Shown: positions 16,702 through 25,573, counted from the first letter of the stretch. The stretch is DNA of 64,000 nucleotides from Lachnospiraceae bacterium (GCA_902363555.1 CABJAM010000002.1:682001-746000); one strand, 5' to 3'. The notes: generated from the letters alone by a model not told the origin. A program made the numbers and translations.

Positions 16702-17419
16702 TATCCGCCACCGGACCGCTCTCCACAAGCCGCCCGTCATGCATCACCATGACCCGCTGGCAGAATTGGCTCACCACCGCCAGGTCGTGGGAAATAAACA
16801 GACACGACATATTCAGCCGCTTTTGAAGATCCGCAAGCAGCTCCAGGATCTGTTTTTGTATAGACACATCCAGCGCGCTTGTGATCTCGTCACAGATCAA
16901 CAGCCTGGGCCTTGAAATAATGGCCCGGGCAATGGCTGCCCGCTGACATTCTCCGCCAGAGAGCTGCCAGGGATACTTATCCCCATCCCCGGGAGTAAGG
17001 CCGCACATTTCCATATAAGAAACCGCCAGCTCCCGAAGCCGCTTTGACGGCAGTCGCTCATAATACCGTAAGCCCTCGGCCACACTCTCCGCCATTTTGT
17101 ATCTCGGATTAAAGGCTGCCATGGGATTTTGGAAAATCATCTGGAGATTCCGGTACAGCTTTTGCGGCCTGCCGGATTTATCCGATGTGAGGCATTTTCC
17201 AAGAAACGACACACTGCCCCCATCCGGCGGCAGAAGGCCGGCCACCAGAGCCGCGATCGTACTTTTTCCGCTGCCGCTTTCACCGATCAGCCCCGCGCAT
17301 TCACCTTCGTATATCTCAAAGCTGACATTATCCACCGCATCCACGATTCCGGAATTTCCGTAAAATCTTTTGCACAAATTTTCCACCACAAGTATGGGTG
17401 CCATTTCCACCATAATCAC
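16613..17419 (-). CDS. Nickel/peptide ABC importer ATPase, NikE/DppF-like (268 aa)
   Basis: This is one of two ATPases of an Opp/Dpp/Nik-type importer. It has Walker A GESGSGKSTIAA, signature LSGGECQRAAIARA, Walker B LLICDEITSALD and switch His in FISHDLAVV. The 268 residues equal the usual NikE length, shorter than typical OppF. Its ATG overlaps the stop of the other ATPase by four bases. The 3' end overlaps the convergent PRD regulator by 89 bases; both frames look genuine there, so the C-terminal tail (after about KRLLASILTV) may be non-essential. Confidence 0.87.
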   Translation of the reverse strand: MIMVEMAPILVVENLCKRFYGNSGIVDAVDNVSFEIYEGECAGLIGESGSGKSTIAALVAGLLPPDGGSVSFLGKCLTSDKSGRPQKLYRNLQMIFQNPMAAFNPRYKMAESVAEGLRYYERLPSKRLRELAVSYMEMCGLTPGDGDKYPWQLSGGECQRAAIARAIISRPRLLICDEITSALDVSIQKQILELLADLQKRLNMSCLFISHDLAVVSQFCQRVMVMHDGRLVESGPVADIIGRPQNEYTKRLLASILTVSCPDTENIP

Positions 17420-18192
17420 CTCCCTGTTCCGATCACCGGAACCGACGCTATCAGCCGTCGGCTGTATTCATGGGCCGGAGCGCTGAGTATTTGCCTTGTC
17501 TCACCCTGCTCCACAATACTTCCCCGATACATGACAGCCATTCGCCCGGCCATGTGGGCGGCCACGCCGATATTGTGAGTCACAAGCAAAATCGACATCC
17601 CGAAATTTTCCCGCAGCTTCATCATCGTGGCAATGACCTGGGCCTGGACGGTCACATCCAGAGCGCTTGTCGGCTCATCCGCCAGCAACAGCCGTGGTTT
17701 TAGCACCATCGCCAGAGCCAGAGCCACGCGCTGGCACATACCGCCGCTCAACTCAAAAGGATAGCTGTTTAAGATCCGGTCCGGCTCCGGCAGCTTCATA
17801 TCTGCCAGCAGCGTGCGCATCTTCTCATATGTATCGGCTTTGGAAAGCTTCTCGTGGGCCCGGACGGTTTCATAAACCTGGCGCCCGATCTTCGTCACAG
17901 GGTCAAAGGACTGGGCCGGCTGCTGGAACACCATGGCGATCTCCCCGCCCCGGATGCGGCGCAGCTCCTTTTCCCCGGCTGTTAAAAGATCGCGGCCGTC
18001 AAAAAGGACCTGCCCCCGCTCCACCGCTGCGCTGCCGCCATTAAGTCCAAGAATACTGCGCAGCATCGTGCTTTTTCCGCTGCCGCTCTCCCCTACCACC
18101 GCCAGTATTTCCCCGGGCTCAACCTTAAGACTCACATCGTGAAGTACACGTTTTGAACCATAAGCCACCGACAGATCCTTGATTTCAAGCAT
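17416..18192 (-). CDS. Nickel/peptide ABC importer ATPase, NikD/DppD-like (258 aa)
   Basis: This is the partner ATPase. It has Walker A GESGSGKSTMLR, signature LSGGMCQRVALALA, Walker B LLLADEPTSALDVT and switch His in LVTHNIG. The short length and missing long C-terminal OppD extension fit NikD rather than OppD. It follows the binding-protein gene by 87 bases with no clear terminator, so the five genes 21869 to 16613 probably form one operon. Confidence 0.88.
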   Translation of the reverse strand: MLEIKDLSVAYGSKRVLHDVSLKVEPGEILAVVGESGSGKSTMLRSILGLNGGSAAVERGQVLFDGRDLLTAGEKELRRIRGGEIAMVFQQPAQSFDPVTKIGRQVYETVRAHEKLSKADTYEKMRTLLADMKLPEPDRILNSYPFELSGGMCQRVALALAMVLKPRLLLADEPTSALDVTVQAQVIATMMKLRENFGMSILLVTHNIGVAAHMAGRMAVMYRGSIVEQGETRQILSAPAHEYSRRLIASVPVIGTGR

Positions 18193-18279
18193 TCCATCAC
18201 CACCCTTCTATATACCCGTAAAATTTACGTTTCCGTGCGGTCTGTGCAGTACATGCGCAGGCCTGTCTGAACTGTTATG

Positions 18280-19953
18280 CTATTTTTCCAGATCAATTTT
18301 ATTATCCATCAGATAATATTCCCCCGGGTGGGTGGAAAATCCCTTAACCGCCGTAGAGTAGACGGTCATAAATTTCTGATGGGCAAATACGATATAATAC
18401 GAATCATTGACCAGCTCCTGGCAGATCTGCCGTGTCAGCGCATTTCTCTTTTCTGTATCAAATTCAGCACCAAGGGCTTCTGCCAGCGCATCCACAGTGG
18501 CATTGCTGTAATGGCCTGTATTTCCGGAGGCCCCGGTCACAACCCGGTTATTAAAGAAGTAGGACGGATTGCTCGTGGGCGCCATGGCAAAGCTGGAAAG
18601 GCACAGATCAAAATCTCCAGAAGCCTGAGCATCGCTGGTAGACTCCATAACCGCCACATTCAGCTTGATCCCAACCTCCTTCAGCACGGACTGTAGTGCG
18701 TCGCAAAACTGGCTCAGCTCATTTCTCGACGCAAAGGTGATAATCGTCATTTCCAGAGAAACACCATCCTTATCGAGAATGCCGTCGCCGTCACTGTCTG
18801 TATAGCCTGCCGACTCCAAAAGACTTCGAGCGCCCTCCGGGTCATAGCGGTCCACAGTCAGCTCCAGGCCGTCCGTGCCGCCGTAAGGCATTGTCTCAGA
18901 AAAAATACCATAGGACGGCTCCGCCGTATTATTGACAATCACCTGGCAATAGGCCTCCCGGTCAATACACATGCTGATGGCATTGCGCACATTGATATCC
19001 GCCACCACCGGATGGTCCAGATTAAAATGCAGCGTCGTCGCCCGGCTGCCGGTCACCATATCTACCGTATATTTGGATGTGTCTGCAAACAAAGATAACG
19101 CGGAAGCGGCCGGATTGACGACCATATCCATTTCTCCGGACTGCATAGCCATGGTCAGCGCATCATTGTCACCAACCACAAGAAAATCTGCCGTATCAAT
19201 CTTTGCCCGGCCGCCCCAGTAATTGTCAAATGCTTTCACTGAGGTTTTAACGCCCTGCTCATAGACGGTCATTTCAAATGGTCCTGTGCCGTAGGGCTGT
19301 GCTTCGTAATCACAGTCATCCCCCGTATAGTAAACAACCCAGAGTGGGTCGCACAGATCACCGGTCATGGTAGGCACCGGCGTGGTCGTTTTTATCGTCA
19401 GTGTCTGTCCGTCGGCTTGAATACTTTCAATGGGAATCTGGGATAAGGCCCTGGGGTTGACCTCCATCGTCCGCTCAAAGCACGCCTTCACCTGCTCTGC
19501 TGTCATCGCTGCGCCATTGTGAAAGGTGACGCCCTCCTTTAATGTAAATACCCATGTCAGATCATCCGGCGTCTCATAGCTTTCCGCCAGCCAGGGCTGC
19601 GGCACAAAATCCATATCCAGCCGATAGAGTGTCTCAAACATCCCCATAAACGACTCATACCAGCCATTATAATCGGTTCCCGGGTCCGCACTGGAGGTGG
19701 TAAAATATCCGGTGGAGCCCAATGTCATATGCTTTTGCCCGCCAGACGTCTGTGCGGCATCCTGTGACTGGCCATCTGAACTTCCACCGGTTTTATCCGT
19801 TCCATCGGTGCCTGAACCATCCGTCTGCGCGGCTCCTGTGCTGCTCTCCTGGCTGCCCGGAGTATTTCCGCCTTGTCCGCATGCGCTCAGGGCTCCTGCC
19901 ACAAGCAGACATGCAAGAAGTAAGGCTGTCCATCGTTTTATTATTTTTTTCAT
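18280..19953 (-). CDS. Solute-binding lipoprotein, family 5 (NikA/DppA-like, 557 aa)
   Basis: This is an extracellular receptor of the importer. The N-terminus is a lipoprotein signal (KKIIKRW, hydrophobic core, lipobox LSAC near Cys25), followed by a Ser/Thr/Gly/Asp-rich linker to about residue 75. The family-5 fold then follows, with TPDDLTWVFTLKEGVTFHNG, AMTAEQVKACFERTM and a C-terminal region typical of peptide/nickel receptors. GGAGAAATGAGAAC precedes the ATG. Segments such as MPYGGTDGLEL look more like NikA-type proteins than like oligopeptide receptors, but the ligand (nickel chelate, dipeptide or opine) cannot be settled by reading. Confidence 0.86.
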   Translation of the reverse strand: MKKIIKRWTALLLACLLVAGALSACGQGGNTPGSQESSTGAAQTDGSGTDGTDKTGGSSDGQSQDAAQTSGGQKHMTLGSTGYFTTSSADPGTDYNGWYESFMGMFETLYRLDMDFVPQPWLAESYETPDDLTWVFTLKEGVTFHNGAAMTAEQVKACFERTMEVNPRALSQIPIESIQADGQTLTIKTTTPVPTMTGDLCDPLWVVYYTGDDCDYEAQPYGTGPFEMTVYEQGVKTSVKAFDNYWGGRAKIDTADFLVVGDNDALTMAMQSGEMDMVVNPAASALSLFADTSKYTVDMVTGSRATTLHFNLDHPVVADINVRNAISMCIDREAYCQVIVNNTAEPSYGIFSETMPYGGTDGLELTVDRYDPEGARSLLESAGYTDSDGDGILDKDGVSLEMTIITFASRNELSQFCDALQSVLKEVGIKLNVAVMESTSDAQASGDFDLCLSSFAMAPTSNPSYFFNNRVVTGASGNTGHYSNATVDALAEALGAEFDTEKRNALTRQICQELVNDSYYIVFAHQKFMTVYSTAVKGFSTHPGEYYLMDNKIDLEK

Positions 19954-19996
19954 GTTCTCATTTCTCCTTTTTTAATTTTGCCATAGTAAACTTAAT

Positions 19997-20046
19997 GTAA
20001 CAGTTCGGCTCCTCTGAACTGTCACAAAATTAATGCAATGCTGTAC
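19997..20046. repeat. Family A copy 6 fused to a half of element B
   Basis: A family A hairpin (19997-20025, arms GTAACAGTTC and GAACTGTCAC) runs directly into AAATTAATGCAATGCTGTAC (about 20027-20046), which is one end of element B. The element B part supplies the last codons and stop of the permease gene at 20030. Confidence 0.7.
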
Positions 20047-20872
20047 TTGTGGTTCGGGTATCCAGATAATCTCGGATACTGTCTCCCAGCAAATTAAATA
20101 AAATAACACTGATCAAAAGCGCCAGCCCGGGAAAGATGATCTGCCCCGGATACAACTGAAGATAGGCTCTGGCCTCACTCATCATCAGCCCCCATTCGGC
20201 ACTGGGCTTTTGGGTACCCATTCCAAGAAAGGAAAGCCCGGCCATGTAGAGGATGATCCCGCTGATATCCATCATCGTCATCGTTAGCATTGGGGAAATA
20301 ATATTGGGCAGGATATGCCGCACCATCACCTGGGTCCGCGAAGCCCCGCACACCCGCGCCGCCTTCACATAGTCCTCCCCGGAAAGCTTTAACGTCATGC
20401 TCCGGGCCATACGGGCATAGCGGGTCCAGTACACAAGAATAATGGAAATCATCATCCCTCCCGTGCTCCCGCCCAAAATTCCGGCAATAGCCACAGCCAG
20501 TATAAATCCTGGAAATGCCTGGAATATCAGCGTCAGCTTCATCAAAACCGCATCCACGATACCACCGGCATAGCCCGATAAAATCCCGGCCGCCGTTCCT
20601 ATAAGCGTCACGATCGCGGCTGAGGCCAGCGCCGAAAAAAGCGTGGTCCGCGCCCCATACATGATCCTCGAGAGCACGCACCGCCCAAGATTATCCGTTC
20701 CCAGTGGATATCCGGCCCCCGGAGGTAAAAAGGCATGGCGCATATCTACCTTATAGGCATCATTGGGCGCAAGCCACGGTGCTAGCAGGGCCGCAAGGAT
20801 CAGCAGGATTGTCAGCACGGTCCATATAAAAACGCGCCGGAAAGCTTTATTTTTCCATCGTATTTTATTCAT
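20030..20872 (-). CDS. ABC importer permease, NikC/DppC-like (280 aa)
   Basis: This is the second permease of the importer. A single N-terminal helix (VFIWTVLTILLILAALLAPWLAP) and PLGTDNLGRCVLSRIMYGART are followed by the transmembrane core with the EAA loop (AARVCGASRTQVMVRHILPN). It overlaps the end of the NikB-like gene by eight bases. The last residues, STALH plus stop, are encoded by the end of an element B repeat, so the natural C-terminus was probably replaced when that element inserted. The preceding LLGDSIRDYLDTRT is the usual family end, so function should be kept. Confidence 0.88.
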   Translation of the reverse strand: MNKIRWKNKAFRRVFIWTVLTILLILAALLAPWLAPNDAYKVDMRHAFLPPGAGYPLGTDNLGRCVLSRIMYGARTTLFSALASAAIVTLIGTAAGILSGYAGGIVDAVLMKLTLIFQAFPGFILAVAIAGILGGSTGGMMISIILVYWTRYARMARSMTLKLSGEDYVKAARVCGASRTQVMVRHILPNIISPMLTMTMMDISGIILYMAGLSFLGMGTQKPSAEWGLMMSEARAYLQLYPGQIIFPGLALLISVILFNLLGDSIRDYLDTRTTSTALH

Positions 20873-21869
20873 GGCCGTTCTCTCCTTTGTTTATCTGGAT
20901 TCTTCCCTGATTCTTAAATCTTTTGTTCGCATAGTTTTTCCTTTGATTCGTACGGATTCTCGGATCAAGAATGCCATACACGTATTCCAGAGCTGTATTT
21001 ACTGCAAAATAAATAAGCGATATCCAGACGACAAAGCCCTGGATCAGCGGGTAATCCCTGGCCGAAATGGCATCCACCGCCAGCTTTCCGATCCCCGGCC
21101 ATGTAAATATATTTTCCACCACCACCGCGCCGCCCAGCATACTTCCGAAGCTGATGCCGATCATCGTAACAATGGGGATCATGGCGTTTTTTAACACATG
21201 GCCAAATAAAATTCTGGGCCATGACACGCCACGGGCATAAATCCCGGTCACATATTCCTTATTGAGCTCCTCCAATACAATGGTCCGTATCTGCCGTATG
21301 TACCAGGCGCTGCTCCCTAAAGCCAGAGTCAGCACAGGCATCACCCCGCCCAAAGCAGAGGTCGTGCCAATAACCGGAAATATATTCATCCGCATACCGA
21401 AAAAATATAAGATCAGCAGCGCCAGAAAAAAATTCGGTGTGGAAGCAAAGATAAACGTCAGCATCCGCACGATCACATCAAAAGGCCGGTCCTTCTTCAC
21501 CGCACAGCCGACGCCGGCCGCGGTGGAAATCACCAGCGTCAGCACTATAGCTCCCAGCGCGATCATCAATGTATTGGGCAACGCCGCAAAAATCGCTTCC
21601 GTCACCGGACGGTTCTGTCGGTAGGACATGCCCATATCGCCGTGGAGCAGCCCCCACAGCCATGACAGATACTGCACCGGCATCGGACGGTTCAGCCCCA
21701 TTTCCTCCCGCAGCGCGGCAAGCGCGCTGTCCTCCGCCTGCATCCCATTGGCCTCCAGCATCAGCCGCGCCGGGTCGCCCGGCGCAATATAGATCAACGC
21801 AAACGAAACAAACGTTATCCCTAAAATAATAACCAGAAAAACGGCAAATTTTCTTGCAAAACGCTTCAT
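20865..21869 (-). CDS. ABC importer permease, NikB/DppB-like (334 aa)
   Basis: This is the first permease of the importer. The start MKRFARKFAVFLVIILGITFVSF leads into the first helix. AIFIAPGDPARLM-type residues (IYIAPGDPARLMLEA) and the EAA loop (YARGVSWPRILFGHVLKNA) are typical. The reading frame stays open to 22130, but the extra N-terminal part translates a GC-rich intergenic repeat (21930-22020) and a hairpin, so it is not natural protein. ATG 21869 (GGA six bases ahead) or GTG 21887 are the real candidates. It heads the five-gene importer operon. Confidence 0.87.
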   Translation of the reverse strand: MKRFARKFAVFLVIILGITFVSFALIYIAPGDPARLMLEANGMQAEDSALAALREEMGLNRPMPVQYLSWLWGLLHGDMGMSYRQNRPVTEAIFAALPNTLMIALGAIVLTLVISTAAGVGCAVKKDRPFDVIVRMLTFIFASTPNFFLALLILYFFGMRMNIFPVIGTTSALGGVMPVLTLALGSSAWYIRQIRTIVLEELNKEYVTGIYARGVSWPRILFGHVLKNAMIPIVTMIGISFGSMLGGAVVVENIFTWPGIGKLAVDAISARDYPLIQGFVVWISLIYFAVNTALEYVYGILDPRIRTNQRKNYANKRFKNQGRIQINKGENGHE

Positions 21870-22703
21870 CCAGTTTCCAAAATCCACATTATCATTCCCA
21901 TCTAATTTTGTATATTCCGTCTTCGCTCCGCGCACCCCGTTCCACTTTGCTCCACCGGGTCGCGGCAGTCGCCGCAAAGGTGAGCCAGCTCCCCTTTGTG
22001 GCTCGTTGCTTCGCGCAAAAAATGCCATGACGTCATCGCTTTTCCTCTGGAAAAAAGATGCCTTCATGGCATAAAAATCAAATCTACTATAAATTATAAA
22101 TACAATAAAAAGTATTATTAAACGCCCCACCGCTGTCCTGCATAAAAATAAGCGCAGTGCCAGGCTTCCTGCCCAGTCATTCGTTATCAGCCGCGCTGCT
22201 CTTTCTGAAAGACCACTCTATATAGCTTACCCCTTGGAGTGAACTCAAGTCAAGCAAAAATTCCTCCAAAGCTTAAAAACTTTTCTAAAAAACGACAGTT
22301 CCGGCAAGTCTGAACATTTACTGAATATTATTACAGGTTATCTTTAGAAAAAAACGCTATTGCCCTCGCATTGTTTCTTTTGCTGTCGATTGCCATCTGA
22401 TCGTGTCGGACGATTCTGGTTGCTGCCTGATTGAGGCTGTGGTATGATGATCTTGTCGATACATAAGGGGCCTCAAAGTAATTTTTTGATATCATTCTTA
22501 AATAAAAGCTCATCTCTCTAAAAGTCAACAAGACTACGAGCAATTCTAAACTTTCTTTATAGTGATCACATAATACAAAAGTAAAAAAAGCAAATCAGAA
22601 TACAAAGGATAGTGCATTTTTTCGCAGTAGTTATTACTCAAAAAACACATCGTGAATGATTGAAAACAAACAAAAATTTGATTATACTATAAGGAGAGAA
22701 ACT
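21870..22703. other. Long intergenic region with repeat D copy 2 and a MerR-type promoter motif
   Basis: This 834-base stretch has no recognised gene. Repeat D copy 2 is at 21930-22020 and is followed by a hairpin pairing ATGCCATGA with TCATGGCAT (22022-22071). A MerR-type element is at 22233-22253. The minus frame at 22331-22543 (70 residues) is AT-rich and matches nothing I recognise; it may be a gene remnant. A TATACT-type -10 box near 22683-22689 probably served the broken gene at 22704. Confidence 0.6.
22220..22253 (-). promoter_or_regulatory. MerR-type promoter/operator motif
   Basis: The minus strand reads TTGACTTGAGTTCACTCCAA followed by GGGG and then TAAGCTATATA. A -35 box overlapping an ACTTGAGT/ACTCCAAG dyad with a long spacer is the layout used by MerR-family activators. 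It points toward the nickel/peptide importer operon. No merR gene is nearby, so the controlling protein would be elsewhere. Confidence 0.4.
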
Positions 22704-22730
22704 ATGAAAGATGCTATTATTAAAGAGGAA

Positions 22731-22780
22731 TTGCGCTGATGCGCAAGCAGGTCATCAATTTTCCAGGGAAAATTGGTGAC
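22731..22780. repeat. Element C copy 1: tandem hairpins inside the broken gene
   Basis: The first hairpin pairs TTGCGC with GCGCAA. The second pairs GTCATCAATTTTCC with GGAAAATTGGTGAC. A 28-base block starting just upstream at about 22728 is identical to one at 53279-53306. It causes the stop codon and frameshift in the host gene. Confidence 0.75.
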
Positions 22781-23235
22781 AAGTAATGGCATCCGGCTTT
22801 TGATGCTGCCTTACAGATTGAATTACACGATGATGCGTCAGCATTAACCTTTGAACCGGAGTATCTGCTCAGTAAAAAACCGATACAAATCGACCTGCTG
22901 GTTGTAAAAAAGAAATCTGACGTACATATCCGCAAAAACATTGGCCACATTTTTAAAAATCTTAACATTATCGAATACAAATCGCCGACAGACTATCTTT
23001 CAGTCAATGATTTCTACAAATGGTATGGCTATGCGTGCCTGTATCAGTCGCTTACCGAAAAAGTCAGTGCGATTGATCCAGCAGATATTACAATAACTTT
23101 TGTGTGCAGTCATTATCCACGGAAGATGTTGAAGCAGGTTTTGCCCCGACGGAGAATAACTATAGAGAAGTATGCTGAGGGTATTTATTATTTAAACAAA
23201 GACGACTTTTCTATACAGTTGATCGTGACTACCCA

Positions 23236-23396
23236 GTACAGCATTGCATTAATTTTGTAGTAATGAGTGCTTGATATCCGCGTCAGATGCGCGTCTGCAA
23301 AGCGACGGCGTAGCAGACCCTACGGCTAGCTTTGCAGGCACGCTTCTGGCGTGGATAGCGAGTGCTCATTGATGCGAAATTAATGCAATGCTGTAC
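23236..23396. mobile_element. Element B, full copy: MITE-like 161-base imperfect palindrome
   Basis: Both ends carry GTACAGCATTGCATTAATTT as inverted repeats. The rest of each arm also pairs well (AATGAGTGCTTG..., CGTCAGATGCGCGTCTGCAAAGC against its partner), so nearly the whole element folds on itself. It has no coding capacity. It separates two parts of one gene, which shows insertion. Shorter relatives occur at 20027-20046, 43731-43763 and 45271-45311. I could not define a target duplication. Confidence 0.8.
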
Positions 23397-23786
23397 TAGC
23401 TTACCATAGATGAAAATTACTGGCTTTATAACCTGAGGAATAATTTAAAAGCCGGTGGTGAGATCAAAGACTTAATTGAGCATTACGAAAACCATAAATC
23501 ATCCCCGCTCTATCAGGCATATATGGATGCCATTGTGCGGGCAAATCAGAAAGAAGTGGAGGTCGAAAAAAAGATGTGTGAAGCATTGAGAGAAATATTT
23601 GCAGACGAATTTAAAGAATCCAGGGAAACGGGCCGAAAAGAAGGAGAAGATAGAGTTGGGCGACTTTATAAATGTCTGCTTCAAGAAAAGCGGATCGATG
23701 ATTTAAGTAAATCGATTGATGACCCGGAATACCGTGAAATGCTGATGAAGCAGTACAGCATTAACTAATCTGTCCTCTCAAAAGCG

Positions 23787-23829
23787 AGCTGCCTGTTTGC
23801 CCGAATTTCTTCAAGGCACACAGGCAGCT
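23787..23829 (-). terminator. Terminator-like hairpin after the tannase gene
   Basis: AGCTGCCTGT and ACAGGCAGCT form a perfect ten-base stem between the convergent broken gene and tannase gene. On the minus strand it is followed by CGCTTTTGAG, a weak U-run. Confidence 0.6.
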
Positions 23830-23852
23830 ACGCGAGGCTTCCGCCGGCATAT

Positions 23853-25259
23853 TTATTTACAAATCCCACGAATCCATTCAAATAGTTCATCAAGATCATA
23901 ATCCCCGGCATGAGGTATGCCCCAGGGCAGATGATAATCCACCGCCACGCCGTGATTTCTAAGCATCAGCGTAAGCATCGCAGATACAGCCAGCGATGTA
24001 TCCCGGTCCACTGCGCCATGGCGGATCCGATAATTTACGGCCGTCTGGCACGCCGTATCACCGATATAGTACATGGGATTCATAAGCTTGATCTGCTCCG
24101 GCTCTGCCAAAGCGCCATCCGCCTGGCTGTGTTCCAGGCTAAACTGTGTAAAATGACGATATTGCACAGCACCGCAGCCGAACAATTCATTTTCCGGTGT
24201 GCCCATAGACACATTATCAAATGCCGGCGTGCATTTCATACGGGTGCGGAACGCAATATACCCTGTAAAATCCAGGTCCACCGCATTGCCATCCACCACG
24301 GTCAGCCAATGCATATCCGACAAGTCAGCGCCGCCATCCAGCGCTCTTTGGGCGCTGCGCAGCACATAGCGCTTTATAAAAGCCTTAAAGCTGCCATCAC
24401 CATCGCGATCCAGCGTCAGCAGCTCCCCATTTTCGTCCTTTAGATCAAGACTGTTCAAATAGGCCGGGAACATCGCTTTCAACTGGGCAGACATGGCCAT
24501 TTGAGAGTCGGTCAGATGACCATTTAGCGGTGTCCTGGTCGGGTGATCCGCCCCTTCCGGAAACTCAAATTTAAATGTGTGGTAATCATTTTGACCGTTA
24601 AATTCCCACTCATAAGCCATATCCGCATGATTCAGATTGGTTATGGGGCAATAGCAGGATGCGGCAAAGATATCATCCCTCGCGTCCGCAGCTCCCAACG
24701 CCTTTAAATACGGCTCATAATCCGGATGATTGCCGGAAGCTCCCAGCAGAGAAGATAAAGCGCCGCCCGCACTTGTGCCGTTGGAAATCAGCTTTTCCAC
24801 ATCTCCCGGAACCCTGCCCTTATTATAACGGAGATATCGCACCGCCGCCTTTAAATCCACAATCGCCGCCGGAGCAACACCGTAATAAGTACCATTTTCG
24901 TCCTTCAGCCCACGGCCTCTGGCTCCCGGTGTAGCCACTACATAGCCATGGCACAGGGCGTAAAAGGTAGCGTTGATATGCCCGCCAAAATCCTTCCCCG
25001 GCTGCTCCGGAAATGCCGGCGCATAACCGCCAATACCGTTGGGCAGCAGCACCGGTACGGTTTCCAGCGTATACCCATTGACGCGCTCCTGCTCATAAAA
25101 GATCTGAGGCACATAGATGTTCAGGCACTGGCGCTTTACATCCACCGGATTTTTTACATAGACAATGTTCTCGTAAGCGCGGTAGGTCACACTCTGACCA
25201 TCCAGCGTCACGGTTTTTACCGAATAATTTTCTTTATCGAACTCAAGACTGTATCCCAT
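23853..25259 (-). CDS. tanB: Tannase, subtype B (tannin acyl hydrolase, 468 aa)
   Basis: This alpha/beta hydrolase cuts galloyl ester bonds in gallate esters and hydrolysable tannins, releasing gallate. It matches the Lactobacillus plantarum type in length (468 against 469) and segment by segment. Examples are the opening LEFD, VNGYTLETVPVLLPNGIGGY, GARGRG, ISNGTSAGGALSSLLGASGN, YCPITNLNHADMAYEWEFNGQNDYH and the C-terminal RHGAVDRDTS and WGIPHAGDYDL. The catalytic residues are Ser163 (GTSAGG), Asp418 and His450. No signal peptide, so it is cytoplasmic or dependent on ester uptake. GGGGTG precedes the ATG. It stands alone between a broken gene and the fructokinase operon, and no gallate decarboxylase of the UbiD type is in the window. 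Confidence 0.93.
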   Translation of the reverse strand: MGYSLEFDKENYSVKTVTLDGQSVTYRAYENIVYVKNPVDVKRQCLNIYVPQIFYEQERVNGYTLETVPVLLPNGIGGYAPAFPEQPGKDFGGHINATFYALCHGYVVATPGARGRGLKDENGTYYGVAPAAIVDLKAAVRYLRYNKGRVPGDVEKLISNGTSAGGALSSLLGASGNHPDYEPYLKALGAADARDDIFAASCYCPITNLNHADMAYEWEFNGQNDYHTFKFEFPEGADHPTRTPLNGHLTDSQMAMSAQLKAMFPAYLNSLDLKDENGELLTLDRDGDGSFKAFIKRYVLRSAQRALDGGADLSDMHWLTVVDGNAVDLDFTGYIAFRTRMKCTPAFDNVSMGTPENELFGCGAVQYRHFTQFSLEHSQADGALAEPEQIKLMNPMYYIGDTACQTAVNYRIRHGAVDRDTSLAVSAMLTLMLRNHGVAVDYHLPWGIPHAGDYDLDELFEWIRGICK

Positions 25260-25573
25260 TTTTAAACACCCCTTTTAATTTTATAGATGCGGCCAAAACG
25301 TGCAGATCATCCGTTTGATAGTCCAAACGCTCTGGTGCCGCGGACATCCCGGTACTCCGGAATGAATGTTATATAAACGGACATGATTGTGCCTGGCGGC
25401 CCAATCATCACTATACATGAAAGCCGATTGCTCCGTGCTCCGCACTCCCGCAATCGTTCCACAGTAAATATTTTAAAAGAGGTGAAACAAAGAATCAATT
25501 CAGATTTCCGCCGCATTGATTCCAAAACAGAAACAATCGCCACAGCAGACGCCTGCTTGTACCAATCCACACC
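25260..25573. other. Intergenic region, no gene recognised
   Basis: This 314-base stretch separates the tannase start from the fructokinase stop. Both strands are open over about 65-87 codons (for example minus 25307-25570), but the products have no recognisable motif and no good ribosome site. It probably contains the tannase promoter. Confidence 0.4.

Larger units (their letters stand above)
22704..23768 (+). pseudogene. PD-(D/E)XK-like hypothetical gene, broken by two palindromic elements
   Basis: AAGGAGAG precedes ATG 22704, but the frame stops after 11 codons inside a hairpin element (22731-22780). Coding similarity resumes at 22787 with WHPAFDAALQIELHDD, continues through PIQIDLLVVKKK, IGHIFKNLNIIEYKSPTDYLS and FYKWYGYACLY, and breaks off at 23234 at a 161-base palindromic element. 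It then resumes at about 23400 (LTIDENYWLYNLRNNL) to the stop at 23768. Joined, these parts make one protein of a Lachnospiraceae family with a nuclease-like core (Asp in QIDLL, Glu-x-Lys in IEYKS). Its true function is not established. The 3' part alone (23523-23768, 81 residues) could still be translated. Confidence 0.82.

Noticed and set aside
20865..22130. Permease reading frame extended to 421 residues from ATG 22130
   Set aside because: The extra 87 residues translate repeat D and a hairpin, have unusual composition and precede the normal first helix; the start near 21869 is far better.
22331..22543. 70-residue minus-strand frame
   Set aside because: No ribosome site and no motif recognised; kept only as a possible remnant in the intergenic entry.
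25307..25570. Small frames on both strands between tannase and fructokinase
   Set aside because: No ribosome site, no hydrophobic or family pattern; probably non-coding.
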